Shown here: positions 19,282 through 27,771 of the stretch, in pieces | Layout of the letters: every line of letters starts with the position of its first letter | Numbering within the stretch: position 1 is the stretch's first letter | Assembly: GCF_027111355.2 (NCBI RefSeq) | Contig: NZ_CP114291.2 | Coordinates: 3,472,001-3,536,000 of the forward strand | Source of the DNA: Flavobacterium eburneipallidum | GTDB lineage: Bacteria > Bacteroidota > Bacteroidia > Flavobacteriales > Flavobacteriaceae | DNA length: 64,000 nucleotides | Direction of reading: 5' to 3' | Made by a program: the position numbers and the translations under genes | The notes under the pieces: generated by a model | Told to the model about the DNA's origin: nothing | The model's database searches: none | What the model saw: only the letters and a program-made list of their open reading frames with translations

Positions 19282-19308
19282 ACCCGAGCGATAGCGAATA
19301 GGCGAAGC
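19282..19308. repeat. 27-bp dispersed repeat, copy 1 (of 2 in the window)
   Basis: The 27 bases beginning ACCCGAGCGATAGCGAATAG recur in inverted orientation at 40458-40484 without mismatch. Both copies are intergenic, and the motif is GC-richer than its surroundings. Confidence 0.85.
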
Positions 19309-19309
19309 A

Positions 19310-19441
19310 ATTACACTAATAAACACGAATTACAATTCGATTTTAATTACACGAATTCTTAAAAACAGATAGAATTTGTGCAATTCAATTTTAAATTTTG
19401 AAAAAAATTAGTGATAATCCGTGTAATTTGTGGCTAATTTT
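19310..19441. repeat. AT-rich intergenic repeat with imperfect inverted ends
   Basis: The left end (CACTAATAAACACGAATTA) and the reverse complement of the right end (CACAAATTACACGGATTA) are similar, allowing a gap and a few mismatches. The element fills the nagB-GH89 gap together with the adjacent 27-bp repeat. No coding potential is seen. Confidence 0.5.
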
Positions 19442-19448
19442 TCTTTTT

Positions 19449-21635
19449 TTAGAAGCTAATACTCTGGCTTTCGCACCATTTCGTTTCCCATTGTTTTATG
19501 GAATCTTTTACTTTTACCTCATCAAATGGAGTAGCATCGACTGCCGATTTTCGTAGGGCTTGCAAAAACATTTTCCATCTTATTAGGTAAAAATCTTTGT
19601 ACATTCCACGCCACGATCTTGAGGCATAATCATTCAAATGTCCTTCGCCGCCCCAAAGTGTGATTAATGTTTTAGCATTTTTTACATACAATTTAGAATC
19701 ATCAGCATTAGTTCCATAATCCGAAGCCGATTTCAACCAAGTATTCAAATTATTCAAGGGCTGATCTATCATTATTGCATCAATTTCCAAAGCTTGTTGC
19801 TCTATTTTTTTTAATAATTCATCTCCTTTTTTGGTGTCTTTCAATTGGTAAGCTGCTACGGTTTCCATCAATAAATCATCGATAATAAGAGAATTATAAT
19901 GTCTGAAAGCCTCAATTAAATCATAATAAAACAAACTTTTTTTATCGAAATTTTTAGCTTCTTTTTTCAAAATAGCCAAGGCTTGTTTCAACTTTTGTTT
20001 ATCGCCAGGATTTCCTTTAAAAGTTGTGATTTCGAGTGTTGGTCTTTTAAAAAACAAATAAGCCCCAGCTCTATCTTTCCACCAACGGGTTTCCCAATAT
20101 TTAGTGCTGTAAACAGATTCAACCAACAATTGCCAAGCCTGAAAAACAGTAGCAGAAGGTTTTTTTCCGTATCGGGATTTCAAATATTTTTCTAACCAAA
20201 GATTCACTGTTTCTTTGCCTTGATTCCAAGGAAGGTCATAAATGTATTCGTAAACAATGGAATTATTATTCAAACCCTCTGGCATGACGCCATAGCCTAC
20301 TACATTTCCTTTGTTAGGATTACTGGATAAACTTTTGAACTCATTTCTATAAAAATTCAAATCGCCATACACAGGGTTTGAACCTCCATAATTATGCACA
20401 TAACCATACGTCCATTGTTTTCCGTAAAAAGCCTCTTGATTTTCCCAAACTTTATAGCGGTCATTGGCATAATCCTGAATCATCATTCGGTCGTTAGGTA
20501 CTTTGCTCAAAAAAGCTTTGGTGGCTTCTTTCGTCCAAAATTCTTTGTTATCGCCAAAAAGCCAACCTTGCATCACCCAAGTTGCGCCAGGCGAAGCTTC
20601 ATCAATGGTTTCGAATATGATTTTTCCGTAATGCGATAATTCCTCGTATTTGTTTTCTTCAGAAACAGGTGGTGTTATTTCGTTGAAAGAATCAGCTAAA
20701 TAAAAATCTGATTTTCCATATACTCTAGTATAAATGGCGATGAATCTTTTTCCTAATTCTTTGAACAAAGGATCATTTGGATCTAATAAATACGTACTTT
20801 CAAAACCACCTCCAGACCAGGATTTCAATTCTTTTATCTTTGATTCTGGATGTTTTTCGGCAAATGCTTTTGGCACATATCCGCTGAAAGCTGGAACAAC
20901 AGGATGCATTCCTAAAGCTCGCATTCTTTGCAATAGTTGTTTTTGAATAGCTGCTTTTTTCTGTATCCATTCTTGTGGTAATGGGCCTTCAAGGCTGTTG
21001 ATATTTCCCATTCGTTGCCAAGGCAAAAATGCTGGGCCTGCAAAATGAGCTTCTAATTGAGTATTTGTTAACCCATATTCTTGCCATAATTCCTGCCAAA
21101 CTATTTCTTGTCCTTCCAGAGCGGTAGGCAAATTGATTCCGTGCAACGCCATCCAATCTATTTCTTGTTCCCATCGCTTCCAATCCCACCATGGAGTGGT
21201 ATAACCAAAGGTACAAGCATTCAAATATTCTCTGTACTTGAAAGAGGTACTTTCTTTTTTGGAATATTTAGGCCAAGTTTTAGGCAAATCGACTCTATTT
21301 CCTTCCCAACTAACCAAAACTGCTCCAATATCTTTTAGAAAACTATAAGCTGCATAACAAAGCGTTACATTAGAAGTTCCTTTAATTTTTACACTATTTC
21401 CTATTGTTTCTACTTCAAACGAATCAGAATTATTTTGATTTTTATTTTTGATGATAGCCAACTCGAATTCATTGGCACGATTACCGATAAGCCTTTCTAA
21501 TACTTCCCTAGCACTTTTGGTATCGCTTCCATTTTGAGCATATATATTAGGCACCAAAAAAAATAGTAGTGCTACAAAAGCAACACCGTTTTTTAAAGAT
21601 TTATCGTTTCTTATTTTAAAACCGCTTCTTTTCAT
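19449..21635 (-). CDS. GH89 family alpha-N-acetylglucosaminidase
   Basis: The protein has 728 residues with a signal peptide (a basic N-region MKRSGFKIRNDKSLKN, then a hydrophobic stretch ending near IYAQ). It resembles human NAGLU and bacterial GH89: an N-terminal domain (AREVLERLIGNRANEFEL, CYAAYSFLKDIGAVLVSWEG), then the catalytic barrel with NACTFGYTTPWWDWKRWEQE, WMALHGINLPTALEGQE, AGPAFLPWQRMGNINSLEGP and YLADSFNEITPP. The last contains a Glu in the position expected for a catalytic residue. GH89 removes terminal alpha-linked GlcNAc, as in heparan fragments or alpha-GlcNAc-capped mucin-type glycans. It lies 259 bp upstream of nagB in transcription order, which fits GlcNAc release followed by catabolism. 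A terminator-like hairpin just upstream (21689-21721) suggests it starts its own transcript. Confidence 0.95.
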   Translation of the reverse strand: MKRSGFKIRNDKSLKNGVAFVALLFFLVPNIYAQNGSDTKSAREVLERLIGNRANEFELAIIKNKNQNNSDSFEVETIGNSVKIKGTSNVTLCYAAYSFLKDIGAVLVSWEGNRVDLPKTWPKYSKKESTSFKYREYLNACTFGYTTPWWDWKRWEQEIDWMALHGINLPTALEGQEIVWQELWQEYGLTNTQLEAHFAGPAFLPWQRMGNINSLEGPLPQEWIQKKAAIQKQLLQRMRALGMHPVVPAFSGYVPKAFAEKHPESKIKELKSWSGGGFESTYLLDPNDPLFKELGKRFIAIYTRVYGKSDFYLADSFNEITPPVSEENKYEELSHYGKIIFETIDEASPGATWVMQGWLFGDNKEFWTKEATKAFLSKVPNDRMMIQDYANDRYKVWENQEAFYGKQWTYGYVHNYGGSNPVYGDLNFYRNEFKSLSSNPNKGNVVGYGVMPEGLNNNSIVYEYIYDLPWNQGKETVNLWLEKYLKSRYGKKPSATVFQAWQLLVESVYSTKYWETRWWKDRAGAYLFFKRPTLEITTFKGNPGDKQKLKQALAILKKEAKNFDKKSLFYYDLIEAFRHYNSLIIDDLLMETVAAYQLKDTKKGDELLKKIEQQALEIDAIMIDQPLNNLNTWLKSASDYGTNADDSKLYVKNAKTLITLWGGEGHLNDYASRSWRGMYKDFYLIRWKMFLQALRKSAVDATPFDEVKVKDSIKQWETKWCESQSISF

Positions 21636-21995
21636 ATCAACCTCTATTTTATAAAATTATCAACAACCGTCTAGTTTAAAGGTAGTGCAAAAAAAGGGAG
21701 ATTAGTTATAATTAATCTCCCATTCCAACCAAAATCAACTTAAACTAACTTTAAACCATAACTCATTATTTTTCATTAAAAGACTTAACAAATTGACTAA
21801 AACTTACATTTTAACCAGCACAATTAAATTAAATACTGAATCAAGAGTAAAATTATAAACAATGTATATTTTGGATATGGAGGAGTTATTCAAAACTATA
21901 GACATATTTTGCATCGCCCACACAATAAGGAAACAGGAGCAAAAAAAAAAGCAAAAAATCTAGATTCTTACTGATTTGAATTTCAGCGAAAATTA
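21636..21995. other. 360-bp intergenic region at the PUL boundary
   Basis: Apart from the terminator at 21689-21721, I see no gene. A 33-codon plus-strand reading frame at 21862-21963 has no recognisable product and is not called. Confidence 0.6.
21689..21721 (-). terminator. Rho-independent-like terminator upstream of the GH89 gene
   Basis: GGGAGATTA pairs with TAATCTCCC (9 bp, 8-nt loop), and on the minus strand the stem is followed by seven T residues. It would stop transcripts arriving from the mtfA-like gene before the PUL begins. Confidence 0.75.
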
Positions 21996-22784
21996 TTATT
22001 CTTTCAAATTAATCATCAAAACCAATTGAGCATACAGTTCAGGATAAGTAGTTTTTAATGTTTGAGGGGTTTCGAAAAAATTCTCAAAAACAACTGCCAA
22101 GAATTCGAATTGATTCTCGAAAGCATATTCTCTAAAGTAGCCTATGTTCCGCAAATTCTCATCGTTAAAATATTGTGCGATTTTATTTAATCCGTCATAA
22201 AAAATAATAGCACTGGGTTCATTACTTTTCAAACAATGAAGGTGAAGTACATGCGAAAATTCATGAAAACCAAGGTTTATATTATCATTCTTGGTGGCAT
22301 GTCCTAGCAAAAAATCCTCCCAAGAAAAAATAATAGCTTTCAATCGTGGATTGAACTCGCCTTTATGATAGTTTTGATTGGCATTCGAATAATACACTTT
22401 AGGATAAACCACGATAGTTTTGAATAAGCCAATGAGGTAATCCCGCATCCCAAAAGTTAGCTGAATGTAAGTTCCCGCAATAGTGATTTTTATTTCATCA
22501 GTAATAACTAATTCTTCTTTGCCAATAAATTTGTATTGAGTGATAAATGACTTAACACGATGCTCAAAATAAATTTTCTTTTTACTGGGTAGCTTTTTAT
22601 AAAATGGAAATTCTTTTTCTAAAATTTGCTTTTGATGGCTAGTTAGTTTTTTTGGAATGAGGTAAAAATAAAGGTATAATGGTTTATTAAAAATCAAGAT
22701 ATAGGCAGGTTCTACTATTCTAAAGATAATGACTAAAAGAAACAGGAATCCAAAAAGCGATAAAACCAAAAACTGAAAAACCAT
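21996..22784 (-). CDS. MtfA-like zinc metallopeptidase with N-terminal membrane segment
   Basis: The protein has about 262 residues from the ATG at 22784; a TTG at 22841 would add 19 residues. It begins with a strongly hydrophobic stretch (MVFQFLVLSLFGFLFLLVII), so it is probably inner-membrane anchored. The peptidase part contains the zinc motif HEFSH (in LGFHEFSHVLHLH) and, ~55 residues on, EFLAVVFENFFETP, where the third zinc ligand Glu of the MtfA/M90 family is expected. E. coli MtfA is an aminopeptidase linked to the Mlc glucose regulator. That partner is not known in Flavobacterium, so the role here is open. It is monocistronic, downstream of tRNA-Arg and oriented with the PUL but separated from it by a terminator. 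Confidence 0.85.
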   Translation of the reverse strand: MVFQFLVLSLFGFLFLLVIIFRIVEPAYILIFNKPLYLYFYLIPKKLTSHQKQILEKEFPFYKKLPSKKKIYFEHRVKSFITQYKFIGKEELVITDEIKITIAGTYIQLTFGMRDYLIGLFKTIVVYPKVYYSNANQNYHKGEFNPRLKAIIFSWEDFLLGHATKNDNINLGFHEFSHVLHLHCLKSNEPSAIIFYDGLNKIAQYFNDENLRNIGYFREYAFENQFEFLAVVFENFFETPQTLKTTYPELYAQLVLMINLKE

Positions 22785-22894
22785 AATTATAAACACTTTA
22801 GTAATGACATTCTTTTGCTTAAAAATAGTACTAAAAAACAAAAACGTTACAATAAATCGAAGTAAACTTGATTTTTTGCAACGTTTATGATTTG

Positions 22895-22968
22895 TGACCG
22901 CGACAGGGTTCGAACCTGCAACCCTCAGAGTCGAAATCTGATATTCTATCCAGTTGAACTACGCAGTC
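22895..22968 (-). tRNA. tRNA-Arg (anticodon TCG)
   Basis: The 74-nt minus-strand cloverleaf has a 7-bp acceptor stem (GACTGCG with CGCGGTC, one T-G pair), D-loop GTTCAACTGGATAGAAT, an anticodon stem TCAGA/TCTGA enclosing TTTCGAC (anticodon TCG), and T-arm GCAGG-TTCGAAC-CCTGT. CCA is not encoded. It reads CGA and, by wobble, other CGN arginine codons. Confidence 0.95.
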
Positions 22969-22974
22969 AATAGT

Positions 22975-23022
22975 CAATTACGAATTGTTTGAACGTAATT
23001 CGTAATTTGAAATTCGTAATTG
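22975..23022. repeat. AT-rich inverted-repeat element between tRNA-Arg and yqeY
   Basis: CAATTACGAATT (22975-22986) is perfectly inverted as AATTCGTAATTG (23011-23022), with a further GTAATTCGTAATTTG between. The right end lies 1 bp from the yqeY stop. The core AATTACGAATT is shared with the element at 29114-29266. Confidence 0.65.
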
Positions 23023-23023
23023 T

Positions 23024-23473
23024 TTATACTAATAATTTCTTAACAATAGTAGAAATGGTTTTTCCTTCGGCAGTTCCGCCTAATTGTGCAGAGGCTAATC
23101 CCATTACTTTTCCCATGGATGCAATTCCTGATGCTCCAGTTTCGGCAATGATTTTTGCAATTATAGCTTCTACTTCAGCCTCGCTTAATTGAGCTGGCAA
23201 GAATTTTTCGATTACTGTAATTTGAGCCAATTCTGGTTCGGCTAAATCCAAACGGTTTTGTTCTGTAAATATTCTAGCACTTTCTTTACGAGTTTTAACC
23301 AATCTTTGAAGCAATTTTACTTCATCATCTTCCGAAATTTCTTCTTTTGAACCAGAAGCAGTTTGTGCTAATAAAAGTTCCGATTTGATAGCTCTTAAAG
23401 CTTCTAAAGCTACGGTATCTTTAGCTCTCATGGCGGTTTTAATTTCCTCCATGATTTGTGTTGATAAACTCAT
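23024..23473 (-). CDS. yqeY: GatB/YqeY domain-containing protein
   Basis: The protein has 149 residues, a typical length for stand-alone YqeY proteins. Characteristic segments are MEEIKTAMRAKDTVALEALRAIKSE, a loop with ISEDDEVKLLQRLVKTRKES, and a C-terminal tRNA-binding-type helical domain (IEKFLPAQLSEAEVEAIIA, GKVMGLASAQLGGTAEGKTI). The domain is related to the C-terminus of the GatB amidotransferase subunit, which contacts tRNA, but the function of free YqeY is unsettled. It follows ftsZ in the same direction, after a strong terminator. Its upstream region contains a tandem 14-bp duplication (TATGATTTTAGATT, twice). Confidence 0.94.
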   Translation of the reverse strand: MSLSTQIMEEIKTAMRAKDTVALEALRAIKSELLLAQTASGSKEEISEDDEVKLLQRLVKTRKESARIFTEQNRLDLAEPELAQITVIEKFLPAQLSEAEVEAIIAKIIAETGASGIASMGKVMGLASAQLGGTAEGKTISTIVKKLLV

Positions 23474-23562
23474 AATAATTTATGATTTTAGATTTATGAT
23501 TTTAGATTACAGCATGTTTTAAAAGAAACTGAAAGTTCTTTTTTAAAATCCAGTGCGAAGAT

Positions 23563-23603
23563 AAAAAAAATAACCCGAAAATTAAATCCAATTTTCGGGT
23601 TAT
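23563..23603 (-). terminator. Strong terminator closing the dcw cluster after ftsZ
   Basis: TAACCCGAAAATT and AATTTTCGGGTTA form a perfect 13-bp stem (14 with the flanking A-T) around a 6-nt loop, followed on the minus strand by a run of T. It lies 22 bp past the ftsZ stop. Confidence 0.88.
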
Positions 23604-23625
23604 CCTTATTTTGATTAACAGAAAA

Positions 23626-25608
23626 TTAATCTACGTTATCATGTAAAAATGAATTATTAGAACGCAATTGTAAGTCGTCATTACTGTCTGTTCCTACTGA
23701 TATTCTTGAATTCATACTGTTATTGTGTGAACTAGACAAATCAACTCCTAATCTTTTGTAGGCCGGTTGTTTTTCCATTTCGTCTATTCTAGAAACATTG
23801 CTATGGAATTTATAATTGAATTCCTTTAGTTTTCTTCTTCTTTCGTCAGCTCTCATTCTTGAGGTTTCATCAATAGTCATGTCCATTGGAGAAATATTTT
23901 CGAAAGCAGAAGTATCAACCGTTCTTTCTACTTGCTTCATTGTAATGTTCAACTCGGCTGGAATAACTTCTTCTACAACAGTTGCTGTAGGTTTAGAGTC
24001 TAATAGAGTATTCTCTAAATCAGTATATTCTTCTAATGAATATCGAATGATTCCACCGTCAGACAATTCCGTTACTGGTACAAATTGCACTGCTTCGTTT
24101 ACTTTTATCTCACGAGTTTCATTCGTCAATTCAAACAAAACTTTGCTTTCTTCTACTTTAGCTACTGGCTCTGGTGTTGGTGTTGGAGCAGCAACTGGAA
24201 CTGTATTAAAAAGTGGCAAATCAAATGAAAAAGAAGTTTGTTCTTGTTTTTCAACCGCTTTTGGTTGTACAGGAATTACTTCTTCTACTTTTGGAGCAAC
24301 CACCATAAAATCAATCTCTTTTATAGGCGATACAATTTCGAAAGTAACATCTAAATTTTTGATAAATTCAGTCATTCCCATTAGCTCCTCATTGTCTACA
24401 GCGACAACTGGTGCTACTGGTGCAACAACTGCTACTGGAGCAACTATTTCTTCTTCCTCTAATTCGAAAACTACTCTTTCGGTTGTATTGACAATTGGAG
24501 CTTCAGTAACATTCATATTGAATGATGGAATGCTATTTTTGGTCAAATCATGCACAATTTTTTGTTCGTCTTCAAGAGCATGGATTATCTTTTTTGGCTC
24601 TACATTTACAATATCGTGTTGTTGTTCGATATCAAATCCTGTAGCAATAATAGTTACAGAAATAGAGTCTCCAAGAGATTCATCTTCCCCAACACCCATA
24701 ATAATATTGGCATTGTGACCTGCTTCTACTTGAATAAAGTCATTGATTTCACCAATTTCATCAATCGTAATTTCATTAGAACCAGAAACGATGAGCAACA
24801 ATACGTTTTTGGCTCCTGTGATTTTATTATCATTCAATAAAGGAGAATCTAAAGCCGCTGCAATTCCTTCTTTGGCTCTGTTCTCTCCAGTTGCTATCGC
24901 TGATCCCATTATAGCTGTTCCGCTATTGGCCAAAACAGTTTTAGCATCTTTTAAATCGATATTTTGGGTGTAGTGGTGCGTGATTACTTCGGCTATTCCT
25001 CTTGAGGCTGTAGCCAAAACTTCGTCCGCTTTTGAAAATCCAGCTTTGAAACCAAGATTACCATACACTTCTCTTAATTTATTGTTGTTGATTACAATTA
25101 AGGAATCTACTTGTTTGCGTAATTTATTGATACCTATTTGCGCTTGTTCTTGACGCACTTTTCCTTCGAATAAGAAAGGCAAAGTCACAATTCCAACGGT
25201 AAGAATATCTCTTTCTTTGGCCAATTGAGCAATTACTGGCGCAGCTCCCGTTCCTGTTCCACCACCCATTCCGGCAGTGATAAAAACCATCTTGGTATTG
25301 CTATCCAACATTTTTTCAATATCGGCAATACTCTCAATAGCAGATTGTTGTCCCACATCTGGGTTTGCACCTGCTCCAAGTCCTTCGGTCAAGTTTACTC
25401 CTAACTGAATTTTGTTAGGCACAGCACTGTTGTCCAAAGCTTGAGAATCGGTATTACAAACGATGAAATCAACACCTTTTATACCTTGTTTAAACATGTG
25501 GTTGATAGCGTTACTTCCGCCTCCACCTACTCCAATAACTTTTATTACATTTGATTGGTTTTTTGGTAAATCAAATGAAATGCTTCCAAATTCCGAGTTG
25601 CTCATCAT
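23626..25608 (-). CDS. ftsZ: Cell division GTPase FtsZ with a long C-terminal tail
   Basis: This 660-residue tubulin homologue forms the Z-ring. The GTPase core (~residues 15-330) shows IGVGGGGSNAINHM, the tubulin signature GMGGGTGTGAAPVIA and the T7 loop NIDLKDAKTVL. The ~330-residue C-terminal part is far longer than E. coli's (383 residues in total). It contains an acidic Val/Pro/Ala-rich linker (VAPVAVVAPVAPVVAV) and, near the end, RRRKLKEFNYKF and EMEKQPAYKRLGVDL, which resembles the conserved FtsA-binding peptide, followed by ~30 more residues. Long linkers are usual in Bacteroidota FtsZ. It is last in the dcw operon, 51 bp after ftsA, and is followed by a terminator. An adjacent ATG at 25605 is an equally possible start. 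Confidence 0.98.
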   Translation of the reverse strand: MMSNSEFGSISFDLPKNQSNVIKVIGVGGGGSNAINHMFKQGIKGVDFIVCNTDSQALDNSAVPNKIQLGVNLTEGLGAGANPDVGQQSAIESIADIEKMLDSNTKMVFITAGMGGGTGTGAAPVIAQLAKERDILTVGIVTLPFLFEGKVRQEQAQIGINKLRKQVDSLIVINNNKLREVYGNLGFKAGFSKADEVLATASRGIAEVITHHYTQNIDLKDAKTVLANSGTAIMGSAIATGENRAKEGIAAALDSPLLNDNKITGAKNVLLLIVSGSNEITIDEIGEINDFIQVEAGHNANIIMGVGEDESLGDSISVTIIATGFDIEQQHDIVNVEPKKIIHALEDEQKIVHDLTKNSIPSFNMNVTEAPIVNTTERVVFELEEEEIVAPVAVVAPVAPVVAVDNEELMGMTEFIKNLDVTFEIVSPIKEIDFMVVAPKVEEVIPVQPKAVEKQEQTSFSFDLPLFNTVPVAAPTPTPEPVAKVEESKVLFELTNETREIKVNEAVQFVPVTELSDGGIIRYSLEEYTDLENTLLDSKPTATVVEEVIPAELNITMKQVERTVDTSAFENISPMDMTIDETSRMRADERRRKLKEFNYKFHSNVSRIDEMEKQPAYKRLGVDLSSSHNNSMNSRISVGTDSNDDLQLRSNNSFLHDNVD

Positions 25609-25659
25609 CTTATTGGGTTTTATTTATTATTTATTTTTTTAATTCTGTATTTTATTTCT

Positions 25660-27042
25660 TTATTCTGCGTTGTCCAAAAAGTCTTTAATTTTGTCTAAAT
25701 AACCTCCAAAAAACGAATTTCTAATTTTGGTTTCAGTAGGACCTGCAACAGTAGTTGTGCTTTTTACGTCTTCTTTCACTTCCTCTTGCACAAACTCCTC
25801 AATTTCTGGTTGTCTGTAAACTGGCGGTCTAGCAATGGTATTAGGTGCTTCTACCAAATCCATTCTGATGGCACTTTGCGTATTATTTTCGATACTATTC
25901 ATTACTAATCCTACAGCTGTAGCATATAACGGACTTGATATTTCTTCGTCTGAGTTTCCTGCCAAATGCTCGTTTGGATATCCAATTCTAGTGTCCATTC
26001 CGGTAATGTACTCTACTAATTGCTTGATGTGTTTTAATTGTGCACCACCACCAGTAAGAACAATTCCTGCAATTAATTTTTTGCGAGGATCTTCATGACC
26101 ATAATCTTTAATTTCGTTAAAAACCTGTTCAATAATTTCCACCACACGGGCATTAATTATTTTAGACAGATTCTTTAATGAAATTTCTTTTGGCTCTCTA
26201 CCTCTCAATCCAGGAATAGAAACAATCTCGTTGTCTTTATTTTCTCCAGGCCAAGCTGATCCAAATTTTACTTTCAATAATTCTGCTTGCTTCTCGATGA
26301 TTGAGCAACCTTCTTTAATATCGTCAGTAATTACGTTTCCTCCAAAAGGGATAACGGCTGTGTGACGAATAATTCCATCTTTAAAAATGGCTAAATCTGT
26401 TGTTCCTCCTCCAATATCAATCAAAGCAACACCTGCTTCTTTTTCTTCCTGACTCAAAACTGCATCTGCCGAAGCTAATGGTTCCAAGGTTAATCCAGAT
26501 AATTCAATTCCTGAACTTTGGATACATCTTCCCACATTTCTGATAGAAGAAGCTTGTCCAACCACTACGTGAAAACTAGATTCTAATCTTCCGCCGTACA
26601 TTCCGATTGGTTCTTTTATTTCAGCCTGACCGTCAATTTTAAATTCTTGTGGCAAAACATGGATAATTTCTTCTCCAGGCAACATCGCCAATTTATTCAC
26701 TTGGTCAATCAAAAGCTGAATATCATTTCCTCCAATAACTTCCTCGGCACTGCTTCTGATAATATAATCACTGTGTTGAATACTACGAATGTGTTGTCCC
26801 GCAATTCCAACTACAACATCTTTAATTTTATAACCCGATTTTGTTTCGGCTTCTAATACCGCTTGCTGAATAGACTGAATAGTTTGAGTAATGTTGTTCA
26901 CAACTCCTCTTGCCACACCTAGACTTTTGGATTTTCCAACACCCAAAATTTCTAGTTTTCCGTATTCATTTTTCTTGCCTATCATGGCAACAATTTTTGT
27001 TGTCCCAATATCTAGACCTACTGCAATATTTTCTTTTTCCAT
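25660..27042 (-). CDS. ftsA: Cell division protein FtsA
   Basis: This 460-residue actin-like ATPase tethers FtsZ to the membrane and recruits late division proteins. ATP-binding motifs are visible: phosphate-1 GLDIGTTKIVAMIG, phosphate-2 ALIDIGGGTTDLAIF and the adenosine motif GIVLTGGGAQLKHI. The SHS2 (1C) domain lies around residues 85-165. A linker (PPVYRQPEIEEFVQEEVKED) leads to a C-terminal amphipathic helix, RNSFFGGYLDKIKDFLDN, the expected membrane-targeting sequence. It is 6 bp from ftsQ and 51 bp from ftsZ in one operon. The length is slightly above E. coli's because of the linker. Confidence 0.97.
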   Translation of the reverse strand: MEKENIAVGLDIGTTKIVAMIGKKNEYGKLEILGVGKSKSLGVARGVVNNITQTIQSIQQAVLEAETKSGYKIKDVVVGIAGQHIRSIQHSDYIIRSSAEEVIGGNDIQLLIDQVNKLAMLPGEEIIHVLPQEFKIDGQAEIKEPIGMYGGRLESSFHVVVGQASSIRNVGRCIQSSGIELSGLTLEPLASADAVLSQEEKEAGVALIDIGGGTTDLAIFKDGIIRHTAVIPFGGNVITDDIKEGCSIIEKQAELLKVKFGSAWPGENKDNEIVSIPGLRGREPKEISLKNLSKIINARVVEIIEQVFNEIKDYGHEDPRKKLIAGIVLTGGGAQLKHIKQLVEYITGMDTRIGYPNEHLAGNSDEEISSPLYATAVGLVMNSIENNTQSAIRMDLVEAPNTIARPPVYRQPEIEEFVQEEVKEDVKSTTTVAGPTETKIRNSFFGGYLDKIKDFLDNAE

Positions 27043-27048
27043 TATCTA

Positions 27049-27771
27049 TTATTTAGTACACACCACTTGTTGCGAAAACCGGAGGTCAATTATTTTGTAT
27101 TTGTAAAGCGAACTATCTAAAACTGCTTTCTGATAAAAAGCTTTATAATTATTAAATTTAGCTTTCATTCTTTTGGTTCCACCAAAATCTATTTGATAAC
27201 CAAAGTTTCTGTTCTGCATTTTAACGCTACCATTCGACATAACTTGCACACCAATGATGTTTTTTTTCAAAAACGCATCGTCGTAAATTATCCGAAACAA
27301 TTCGGTTAAATCCTCGCTGTTTTTCTTGTTTACTTCCCCAGAAACAAGCGGAACTCTAGCTGTAAAATTCATTGACAACGGCATCCTATCCCCTTTGTAA
27401 TCAATATAGAAAGAATCCTCTCCGTCAAAAACTCTAGCTATAGGAGTTTTTTGTTTCACCACTGCTTTTAAGACCCCATCGATACTCACAAACACATCTG
27501 ATTTTTCAATCATTTCGTGTGCGTTCAAAGCTTTTTCTAACTTATTCAAATCTAAGTTTTCTTTCTCTATACTTTGCGGGTCTATTTTATTTTCTATTAA
27601 CAATTTATTAACCGTTTTTTCGTCAACAAAAGGAGCGTTTTCCCCCACAAAAACCACTTTAGAATTCGTGAGTTTTCTATTGCTATTTCGTTTTGAAGTA
27701 AACGAAAACAAAAAAATCACCAACGCAAACATCAGCAATAATCGAATGGTTGTCCATTTAAATCGTTTCAT
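27049..27771 (-). CDS. ftsQ: Cell division protein FtsQ/DivIB
   Basis: The 240-residue bitopic inner-membrane protein has one N-terminal helix (LLLMFALVIFLFSF after a basic RFKWTT segment). The periplasmic region fits a divergent POTRA plus FtsQ beta domain (VSIDGVLKAVVKQKTPIARV, FYIDYKGDRMPLSMNF). FtsQ links the cytoplasmic ring to FtsL/FtsB and the septal synthase FtsWI. Position between murC (14-bp overlap) and ftsA, the canonical dcw order, supports the assignment more than sequence identity, which is low in this family. Confidence 0.92.
   Translation of the reverse strand: MKRFKWTTIRLLLMFALVIFLFSFTSKRNSNRKLTNSKVVFVGENAPFVDEKTVNKLLIENKIDPQSIEKENLDLNKLEKALNAHEMIEKSDVFVSIDGVLKAVVKQKTPIARVFDGEDSFYIDYKGDRMPLSMNFTARVPLVSGEVNKKNSEDLTELFRIIYDDAFLKKNIIGVQVMSNGSVKMQNRNFGYQIDFGGTKRMKAKFNNYKAFYQKAVLDSSLYKYKIIDLRFSQQVVCTK

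Noticed and set aside
21862..21963. 33-codon plus-strand reading frame in the PUL boundary gap
   Set aside because: It has no recognisable family, lies in AT-rich DNA with a long A run, and lacks a clear promoter; too short to support as a gene.
23816..24718. Plus-strand 300-codon open frame antisense to ftsZ
   Set aside because: It lies entirely within the ftsZ coding region, and its Ser/Thr-rich composition mirrors the Val/Ala/Glu-rich FtsZ linker on the other strand; no domain is recognisable.
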